From: Dyadobacter crusticola DSM 16708
GTDB taxonomy: Bacteria; Bacteroidota; Bacteroidia; Cytophagales; Spirosomataceae
Reading direction: 5' to 3'
NCBI RefSeq assembly: GCF_000701505.1
Contig: NZ_JNJB01000011.1
Coordinates: forward strand, 62,001 to 126,000
DNA length: 64,000 nt
Translations under genes and position numbers: made by a program
Notes under the pieces: model-generated
What the model was told of the DNA's origin: nothing
Database searches by the model: none
Seen by the model: only the letters and a program-made list of their open reading frames with translations
Shown: piece after piece, positions 58,345 to 64,000 of the stretch
Numbering within the stretch: position 1 is the first letter of the stretch
Layout of the letters: each line of letters begins with the position of its first letter

Positions 58345-58595
58345 AGACTTCGGCTGTCGGCTATCGACAGTCGGCTATAAGTGTTCCGCTCTGAGCCGTT
58401 GGCTATTAGCTGTTAGCCATTAGCTCTTTTAAAAATTTAATAAAAATGCCTGGCTTTTCAACCAGGCATTTTTGTTGTACTTTGATCTCTATTTTGGGCT
58501 AAAAGCTAAAAGCTAAAAGCTAAAAGCTAAAAGCTAAAAGCTAAAAGCTAAAAGCTAAAAGCTAACAAGCCGAAGTCTGACAGCCGACAGCCGAC
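58345..58595. repeat. 7-bp tandem array framed by inverted CGGC-rich repeats
   Basis: Nine perfect copies of GCTAAAA run from 58498 to 58560 and continue as GCTAA. Outside them, AGACTTCGGC at 58345-58354 is matched in inverted orientation by GCCGAAGTCT at 58569-58578, and both sides carry further GTCGGC/GCCGAC units (58355-58375 and 58581-58595). Related TTAGC words lie between 58400 and 58430. A similar GCCGTCGGCTTTCGGCAGTC element occurs at 6388. No gene is visible in this gap between convergent dedA and guaB. Confidence 0.92.
58442..58473. terminator. Bidirectional terminator between dedA and guaB
   Basis: AAAAATGCCTGG at 58442-58453 and CCAGGCATTTTT at 58462-58473 form a perfect 12-bp stem around an 8-nt loop, with A-run and T-run making it work on both strands. 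Confidence 0.9.
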
Positions 58596-58604
58596 GTTTC
58601 CCTC

Positions 58605-60077
58605 TCAACTTCTCGAATAATTCGGCGCTTCCTTCTGAATCATGATATCGTGCGGGTGACTTTCTTTTACGCCGGCTGAGGTAATTTTTACGAACTGGGC
58701 TTTTTGCAAAGTTGCAATGTCTCCCGCTCCGCAATAGCCCATTCCTGCCTTCAAGCCGCCTACCATTTGATATACAATCTCAGACACTTTTCCTTTGAAT
58801 GGAACGCGACCGACAATTCCTTCCGGTACAAGCTTTTTCACATCGTCTTCCGCATCCTGAAAATACCGGTCTTTTGAACCATCTTCCATTGCTTCCACCG
58901 AGCCCATTCCGCGGTATGCCTTAAACTTCCTGCCTTCGTAAATTACAATTTCACCCGGCGCTTCATCGCTTCCAGCCAGCATTGAACCGATCATGATTGT
59001 GCTTGCTCCGCCAGCCAGTGCTTTCGTCATATCTCCTGAGAAACGAATACCTCCGTCAGCAATTACAGGCACATCGGTTCCTTTCAATGCTTCGGCCGCC
59101 CACATTACTGCGGTAAGCTGCGGCACTCCGATACCTGCGATAATACGTGTAGTACAAATACTTCCTGGTCCCACTCCTACCTTCACAGCATCAGCGCCTG
59201 CGTCTGCTAGTGCTTTGGCGCCTTCGCCAGTGGCCACGTTGCCAGCAATTACATCGAGTTTCGGGAATTGGGCTTTTACAGACTTCAAAGCCGATATCAC
59301 ACCTGCCGAGTGTCCGTGTGCGGTATCAAGACTGATTACGTCCACACCAGCTTTAACCAATGCTTCAACCCTTTTCAGAAGATCGGCAGTGACACCTACT
59401 GCTGCTCCTACACGAAGGCGGCCGTATTCGTCTTTACATGCATTGGGGTGGGATTTGCGTTTCAGGATATCTTTATAGGTAATCAAACCTGTCAAACGAT
59501 ATTCCGAATCAACGATAGGTAGTTTTTCAATTTTGTACTCTTGCAGGACCTTCTCTGCGTCGTCGAGCGATAAACCGTCGGAAGCCGTGATCAGGTTTTC
59601 CTTCGTCATGATCTCCGTAACCGGCTTGGCCATTTCCTTTTGGAAACGCAAGTCGCGGTTAGTGAGGATTCCTACCAGCTTGTGATCCTTATCAATGACA
59701 GGAATACCGCCGATTTTGAACTCACGCATAATCTGGTGTGCGTCTCCCAGCGTAGCTGTGTCAGAAAGCGTGATCGGATCGAGGATCATTCCGCTTTCAG
59801 ATCTTTTCACCTTTCTAACCTGCTCGGCCTGTGCTTCCAGGCTCATGTTTTTATGGATTATTCCAATACCGCCTTCCTGGGCCATTGCAATAGCCAGGTC
59901 AAATTCTGTTACAGTGTCCATCGCTGCTGAAACCAATGGAATGTTCAGCTCGATGTTACGTGTAAGCTTGGTTTTAGTTGTTGTATTGCGAGGAAGAATT
60001 TCTGAATAACCAGGTATTAGAAGAACGTCGTCGTAAGTGAGGGCCTCGAAGAGGACTTTGGATGGGTCTGTGCTCAT
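58605..60077 (-). CDS. guaB: IMP dehydrogenase
   Basis: 490 residues, full length. It oxidises IMP to XMP with NAD, the first step towards GMP. The barrel starts with [20 protein letters not shown]; two CBS domains lie near 95-150 and 155-210 ([40 protein letters not shown]). The catalytic loop is [20 protein letters not shown] with C308. [18 protein letters not shown] and [20 protein letters not shown] bind phosphate and form the flap. A good promoter precedes it; no guaA is adjacent. Confidence 0.98.
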   Translation of the reverse strand: MSTDPSKVLFEALTYDDVLLIPGYSEILPRNTTTKTKLTRNIELNIPLVSAAMDTVTEFDLAIAMAQEGGIGIIHKNMSLEAQAEQVRKVKRSESGMILDPITLSDTATLGDAHQIMREFKIGGIPVIDKDHKLVGILTNRDLRFQKEMAKPVTEIMTKENLITASDGLSLDDAEKVLQEYKIEKLPIVDSEYRLTGLITYKDILKRKSHPNACKDEYGRLRVGAAVGVTADLLKRVEALVKAGVDVISLDTAHGHSAGVISALKSVKAQFPKLDVIAGNVATGEGAKALADAGADAVKVGVGPGSICTTRIIAGIGVPQLTAVMWAAEALKGTDVPVIADGGIRFSGDMTKALAGGASTIMIGSMLAGSDEAPGEIVIYEGRKFKAYRGMGSVEAMEDGSKDRYFQDAEDDVKKLVPEGIVGRVPFKGKVSEIVYQMVGGLKAGMGYCGAGDIATLQKAQFVKITSAGVKESHPHDIMIQKEAPNYSRS

Positions 60078-60105
60078 AGCAAATAAACGATTGTTATTTG
60101 CCGGG

Positions 60106-60137
60106 CAAAATTAGCTATAAGTTTTAAGTTGACCAAA
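60106..60137 (-). promoter_or_regulatory. Candidate promoter of guaB
   Basis: On the minus strand, TTTG at 60137-60134 and TAATTTTG at 60113-60106 are 20 bp apart, an almost perfect Bacteroidetes promoter. The start of transcription would lie about 20 bp before the guaB ATG. Confidence 0.65.
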
Positions 60138-60216
60138 AAAAGATGAAAACAGGTCGATTTTAAATTATTAAAAATATCATAAAACGGTTTAGGGATATTC
60201 CGCTGTTGTTTGACTA

Positions 60217-60224
60217 TACCTTTG
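60217..60224 (+). promoter_or_regulatory. Candidate -7 element of the fecI-fecR-SusC cassette
   Basis: TACCTTTG matches the Bacteroidetes TAnnTTTG element exactly, 22 bp before the sigma factor ATG. A matching -33 TTTG at the right distance is not evident. Confidence 0.4.
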
Positions 60225-60246
60225 TATCCCACTTCCGCGGCACTTG

Positions 60247-60801
60247 ATGAAGCCAATATTTACTGACGAACAACTGGTGACTCAGCTCTCCCAAAGCAAC
60301 AAACGTGCTTTTGAGGAGATTTATAACCGGTATTGGTACAAGCTGTTCTGCATTTCCTATCATCAGACAGGCTCCAAAGAAGAAGCAGAGGAACTCGTGC
60401 ACGATCTGTTTGAAAGTCTTTGGAACAGAAGATTGGAAAGCAACATCAAGCATTTGAGCTCCTACCTCGTGATCTCACTCAAATACCTGATCACAAATCT
60501 TGTTAAATCCCGGATTACCTGGCGGAAATACCAGGAGTATGTGCTGCTTAACAAAATGCAGGAGATCTCCTCCACCGAGGAGAATGTACAGTTTAACGAC
60601 CTCTCAGCCGCAATTGATCGCGCTATGAAGAAACTGCCTGCCAAAACCAGCCGCGTTTTTCAGCTTAGCAGGCTTGAAAACCAATCCGTAAAAAGCATTG
60701 CAAAGGAGCTCCACATTTCAGAGAAGGCCGTGGAATACCACATAACCAGGTCATTGAAGATATTAAAGGACGATCTGTGGATATACCAAACCGATAATTG
60801 A
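60247..60801 (+). CDS. FecI-like ECF sigma factor
   Basis: 184 residues from the ATG at 60247. Region 2 is KRAFEEIYNRYWYKLFCISY with EEAEELVHDLFESLWNRR. Region 4 is MKKLPAKTSRVFQLSRLENQ followed by SIAKELHISEKAVEYHITRS. This is the Bacteroidetes FecI-like group, normally activated by a FecR anti-sigma and a SusC-type receptor with an STN domain. All three are here in order, the FecR start lying 16 bp downstream. It should direct transcription of the downstream SusC operon when ligand is present. Confidence 0.94.
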   Translation: MKPIFTDEQLVTQLSQSNKRAFEEIYNRYWYKLFCISYHQTGSKEEAEELVHDLFESLWNRRLESNIKHLSSYLVISLKYLITNLVKSRITWRKYQEYVLLNKMQEISSTEENVQFNDLSAAIDRAMKKLPAKTSRVFQLSRLENQSVKSIAKELHISEKAVEYHITRSLKILKDDLWIYQTDN

Positions 60802-60817
60802 GCATTCTCAACAACTA

Positions 60818-61819
60818 ATGAACCAATACGATTTTCAGAAAACTTTGGACAAGTATCTATCCGGGCGGCATTCTCCTGAGGAAGAGGATTTCATTATGGA
60901 GTACCTGAAATCAAATCCTTTGGATGAAACACCGGTTTTCGAAAATGAGAAAGAAGTTATTGGTAAAAAAATAAAGAGCCGGGTGCTCAGGTCCGCATTT
61001 GGGAAAACGCTTCTTCAAAGATCACTGCCCTGGCTTGCCGCGGCAGCTTCGGTTATTCTGATCGCCGGTACCTGGCTTTTTGTGTTCAAAGAAAATGAGG
61101 TTGAAACATTTGCTGCGGCGGAGACCGACCACCGGAGCGAGTTGATAGAAATCAGGAATACCTCTGGTAAGTCACATCCATTTACATTGGAAGATGGCAG
61201 CGTGGTTACATTGAAGAAGAATAGCAGTCTGAGCTACCCGTCGCATTTTGGTAAAAAGAACCGCACAGTTTACCTCCACGGCGAAGCTTTTTTTCAGATT
61301 AAAAGGAATGCAGCCAAACCTTTTATCGTATCCACGGGAAACCTGGTAACCAAAGTTTTAGGAACCAGTTTTAATGTAAAATCCTATGACAAATCGGGCT
61401 CGGTCGAGGTGCAGGTAAAAACAGGAAGAGTGTCCGTGTATGAAGGATCTGACAACAATACCATCAACAAGAATGGGGTAATACTGACACCAAACCAGCG
61501 CATTGTTTTTGATAAAAAATCAAGAAAAATGGAGTTGTCCATTGTTGAAAACCCATTATTGGTAATCCCCGCCGCTGAGACTGAACACGGCTTTTCCTTT
61601 GCGGAAATCCCGGTCAAAAACGTTTTCTCAGCCCTTGAAAAATCATACGGAATCGATATCGTGCTCGAAAACGATACAGCCGATTCCTGCCTTTTCACCG
61701 GTGATTTGAATGGATTAACCTTGTTCCAGCAGCTTGATCTGATCTGCAGGTCGGTCAACATCTCGTACGAGAGACGCGGAACCGCTTTGTTTGTGCAGGG
61801 TGCAGGTTGTATTGACTAG
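60818..61819 (+). CDS. FecR-type anti-sigma factor
   Basis: 333 residues. The cytoplasmic N-terminus (FQKTLDKYLSGRHSPEEEDF) binds the sigma factor. One membrane helix spans residues 70-90 (LPWLAAAASVILIAGTWLFV). The periplasmic FecR domain (EIRNTSGKSHPFTLEDGSVV, YLHGEAFFQIKRNAAKPFIV, VLGTSFNVKSYDKSGSVEVQ) is followed by DUF4974 (FSFAEIPVKNVFSALEKSYG, LFQQLDLICRSVNISYER). It senses the STN domain of the downstream receptor. A hairpin of 10 bp separates it from that receptor gene. Confidence 0.95.
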   Translation: MNQYDFQKTLDKYLSGRHSPEEEDFIMEYLKSNPLDETPVFENEKEVIGKKIKSRVLRSAFGKTLLQRSLPWLAAAASVILIAGTWLFVFKENEVETFAAAETDHRSELIEIRNTSGKSHPFTLEDGSVVTLKKNSSLSYPSHFGKKNRTVYLHGEAFFQIKRNAAKPFIVSTGNLVTKVLGTSFNVKSYDKSGSVEVQVKTGRVSVYEGSDNNTINKNGVILTPNQRIVFDKKSRKMELSIVENPLLVIPAAETEHGFSFAEIPVKNVFSALEKSYGIDIVLENDTADSCLFTGDLNGLTLFQQLDLICRSVNISYERRGTALFVQGAGCID

Positions 61820-61830
61820 TAAATAAAAAT

Positions 61831-61856
61831 GGCGGTGATGCTCGAACATCACCGCC
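61831..61856 (+). other. Intercistronic hairpin between fecR and SusC
   Basis: GGCGGTGATG at 61831-61840 and CATCACCGCC at 61847-61856 form a perfect 10-bp stem with a 6-nt loop. There is no T-run on the plus strand, so full termination is not expected; partial attenuation or mRNA stabilisation of the highly expressed receptor message is more likely. Confidence 0.7.
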
Positions 61857-61903
61857 CTGATAAACAGTTGTCTTTGCCTCTTAAAACAAAAACCTTTAAA
61901 ACT

Positions 61904-64000
61904 ATGCATAAAAAAATACCCACCAAACGGGTTGTTTACAAAGTCATGAGTACTACAGTTAAACAACTGCTTATTGCGATTATATGCTGCGGCATTTCGT
62001 TTGCGCACTCAACCCGCGCACAGGAACTGCTCAACAAGGAAGTCGCATTGAAGCTTGAATCCCAGGAGATCAAAAAGGTTTTGCAGCAGATCGAGAAACA
62101 GGCCAATGTGAAATTCGTATATAGTACATCGAGTATTCAGCGGGTTCAGAATGTGACTGTTAAAGAACTGAGAGGACCATTGAGCCGCGTACTCGATCAG
62201 CTGCTCACCCCATTGAACGTTTCTTACGAGGTAGTAGGCGGCTCGCGGATCCTGCTGAGAAAGAAAACACCTGCACAGACTGGCAGTACCAACGCAGCCA
62301 CCTCGCAGTTATCGGAAATCGACCGGACTATTTCCGGTAAAGTGGTAGACGAAAAAGGGGATGGACTGCCAGGTGTAAATATCCTGCTGGTAGGAACCCA
62401 GGTGGGAACTTCCACCAACGAAAACGGCGAATACCGAATTACCGTCCCGGATCAGAATGCGACATTGAAGTTCTCATTCATTGGTTACGTGAGTCAGGAA
62501 GTTGCGGTGGATAAAGAACTGCTCAACATTGCTTTGGCGCCTGATGTAAGTGCATTGCGTGAAGTTGTTGTTGTGGGTTATGGTACCCAGGAAAAAAAGG
62601 ACATTACCGGCGCGGTATCTTCTGTTAAAGGTGCTGACTTTCAAAATCTTCCTTCCGGTGGCGCGCAGCAGGCCCTGCAAGGTCGTGCGGCGGGAGTGAA
62701 TATCGTGCGAAACGGCGGTGCGCCGGGCGATGCAGGTTCGATTCAGATCCGCGGCTTTGGTACTGTTAATAACTCGTCTCCATTGGTAGTGATCGACGGT
62801 GTGCCTTCGGGAACAATGAATGACGTCAACCCAAATGATATTGAATCGATCGAAATCCTGAAAGATGCTTCGGCTTCCGCTATTTACGGAACGCGGGCGG
62901 CAAACGGGGTAATTATTGTAACAACCAAAAGAGGACAGTTTGACAAGCCGATCAGTGTTACTTTAAACAGCTATGCGGGTGTAACCAACCGCATTAAAAC
63001 GCTGGATGTACTTACCGCAGATTCACTGGCGTCCATTAAACGTGAAGCGTACAGAAATGATAATCTTCCGGTCCCGGCTATCTGGAATGATCAACAATAC
63101 CAGACACAGCTGACTAACTGGCAGGATGAACTGCTGACGCAGGGAACCACCCAGAACTATGACATATCTCTCCGCGGTGGCGGCAAATTTTCATCTTTTG
63201 CAATCTCAGGCGGCTATTATAAGGAAACCGGGATTATTGAAAAGTCGAAGTATGAGCGTTTGAACTTCCGCATTAACTCCGATCATAAAGTCGGCAACCG
63301 TATTAAGATCGGTCAGAATTTCCAGTTCAGCAACACGCACAATGTTGGGCCCGATACGCAATCCTCACAAACAGGTTTGCTCTGGAGCGCGATCCGTTTT
63401 CACCCGGGTTTGCCTGTCAGGAATGAAGATGGTTCTTATGGTTCAACCCAGGGGATCGGCGCATTTGGCGATATTAACAACCCGATCTTTACGGTCGACA
63501 CGCAGGATAGGGATAATGCACGTAACCGTTTTCTCGGCAATGTTACCGGTGAGCTTGAAATCCTGTCCGGCCTGACGCTACGGGCAAATGTGGCTGTTGA
63601 TGCTACCTTCGGCGAGAGCCGCAATTTTGACATTAAGATCAACGATCAGTTCCGTACCAACTCTTATAACCAGCTGACTTTAGGCCACGAAAAAAGCTGG
63701 TCGTTTCTGCAGGAGTATTTCCTGGCTTACGACAAGAAATTCGGCGCGCATTCTTTGAACCTGACAGGCGGTTTTACTTCTCAGACTTTCAATAGTGTTT
63801 ACTCTAATCAGTGGGGACGCGACTTTGCGAGCGAAGATCCTTCGCTGCGTTACATGCAATACGCGGGAACAATCGTGTCGGTACCATTGAACAATGGCGG
63901 AAATGGCGGACGTAGCTACGATGCACTGGCTTCCTTTTTCGGGCGCGTAAATTATTCATTCAAAGACCGCTACCTGTTAACTGCAACGCTCAGAAGCGAT
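61904..64000 (+). CDS. SusC/RagA-family receptor with STN signalling domain (3' end missing)
   Basis: 699 codons are visible; the gene runs off the right edge. The signal peptide includes KQLLIAIICCGISFAHSTRA. Residues about 45-115 form the secretin/TonB N-terminal (STN) domain (EVALKLESQEIKKVLQQIEK, RVLDQLLTPLNVSYEVVGGS) that talks to FecR. A carboxypeptidase-regulatory-like domain follows (TISGKVVDEKGDGLPGVNIL), then the plug with EVVVVGYGTQEKKDITGAVS, ALQGRAAGVNIVRNGGAPGD and ILKDASASAIYGTRAANGVI. The barrel part seen (SSFAISGGYYKETGIIEKSK) is normal. With the sigma and FecR genes it forms a self-contained uptake and signalling cassette. The substrate is unknown; a SusD would be expected just outside the window. 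Confidence 0.96.
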   Translation, partial: MHKKIPTKRVVYKVMSTTVKQLLIAIICCGISFAHSTRAQELLNKEVALKLESQEIKKVLQQIEKQANVKFVYSTSSIQRVQNVTVKELRGPLSRVLDQLLTPLNVSYEVVGGSRILLRKKTPAQTGSTNAATSQLSEIDRTISGKVVDEKGDGLPGVNILLVGTQVGTSTNENGEYRITVPDQNATLKFSFIGYVSQEVAVDKELLNIALAPDVSALREVVVVGYGTQEKKDITGAVSSVKGADFQNLPSGGAQQALQGRAAGVNIVRNGGAPGDAGSIQIRGFGTVNNSSPLVVIDGVPSGTMNDVNPNDIESIEILKDASASAIYGTRAANGVIIVTTKRGQFDKPISVTLNSYAGVTNRIKTLDVLTADSLASIKREAYRNDNLPVPAIWNDQQYQTQLTNWQDELLTQGTTQNYDISLRGGGKFSSFAISGGYYKETGIIEKSKYERLNFRINSDHKVGNRIKIGQNFQFSNTHNVGPDTQSSQTGLLWSAIRFHPGLPVRNEDGSYGSTQGIGAFGDINNPIFTVDTQDRDNARNRFLGNVTGELEILSGLTLRANVAVDATFGESRNFDIKINDQFRTNSYNQLTLGHEKSWSFLQEYFLAYDKKFGAHSLNLTGGFTSQTFNSVYSNQWGRDFASEDPSLRYMQYAGTIVSVPLNNGGNGGRSYDALASFFGRVNYSFKDRYLLTATLRSD

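Noticed and set aside
58498-58565. GCTAAAA array as a CRISPR or phase-variation tract
   Set aside because: Units are 7 bp with no spacers, and the tract is beyond the terminators of two convergent genes, so neither interpretation fits.

Overview
The window looks like chromosome of a Bacteroidota bacterium of the order Cytophagales, most like Dyadobacter or a close relative. This is inferred from gene content: SprA of the type IX secretion/gliding machinery, GldF, several SusC/SusD and TonB-dependent receptors, a FecI/FecR/SusC cell-surface signalling cassette, DUF4199 membrane proteins, and promoters of the Bacteroidetes type (TTTG around -33, TAnnTTTG around -7). No rRNA, tRNA, CRISPR array, integrase or transposase was seen.

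Region 1 (1-10.1 kb) is a carbohydrate catabolism block. A secreted formylglycine sulfatase (cut by the window edge) is divergent from a LacI-type regulator. Then come two Tat-exported Gfo/Idh/MocA proteins, a FucP-type sugar permease, nagA, a nagB-like deaminase and a lipoprotein Gfo/Idh/MocA protein. A 14-bp perfect palindrome just after a candidate promoter in front of the first oxidoreductase is a good candidate LacI operator. The block probably strips and imports an N-acetylamino sugar, possibly from a sulfated glycan, and feeds it to fructose-6-phosphate; no sugar kinase is visible.

Region 2 (10.1-18 kb) is accessory. It holds small outer-membrane barrels, hairpin repeats, an Xre-type regulator, an MNT antitoxin followed by a frameshifted HEPN toxin, a solitary 431-residue protein with a PD-(D/E)xK-like N-terminus, a DUF4160/DUF2442 pair, a decayed duplicate of part of the neighbouring FAD oxidoreductase gene, and that gene itself. 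Short REP-like repeats containing GAGCGCAGTCGAAG, or a variant with a 15-bp GC-rich insert, border the block.

Region 3 (18-36.5 kb) is mostly housekeeping on the minus strand: an ECF sigma/anti-sigma pair, gldF, two DUF4199 proteins translationally coupled to a dihydroorotase homologue that has lost most metal ligands, gcvH, sprA, ruvA, a LysM lytic transglycosylase, gatA, tatA and a DUF1232 protein. A plus-strand malate dehydrogenase closes it.

Region 4 (36.5-54.3 kb) is nutrient uptake. A TonB-dependent receptor converges on a porin. The porin is divergent, by only 8 bp, from a large propeller/Y_Y_Y/LuxR-type regulator. A SusC-SusD-GH144-GH144 operon follows, with an 11-bp direct repeat beside its promoter and a strong terminator at its end; GH144 homology suggests beta-1,2-glucan use. 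A Kelch protein and an M1 peptidase follow.

Region 5 (54.3-64 kb) has thiamine pyrophosphokinase, a coiled-coil protein, mazG, a hotdog thioesterase, a ComA-like phosphosulfolactate synthase, a DedA protein, a 7-bp tandem repeat, guaB, and a fecI-fecR-SusC(STN) cassette running off the right edge.
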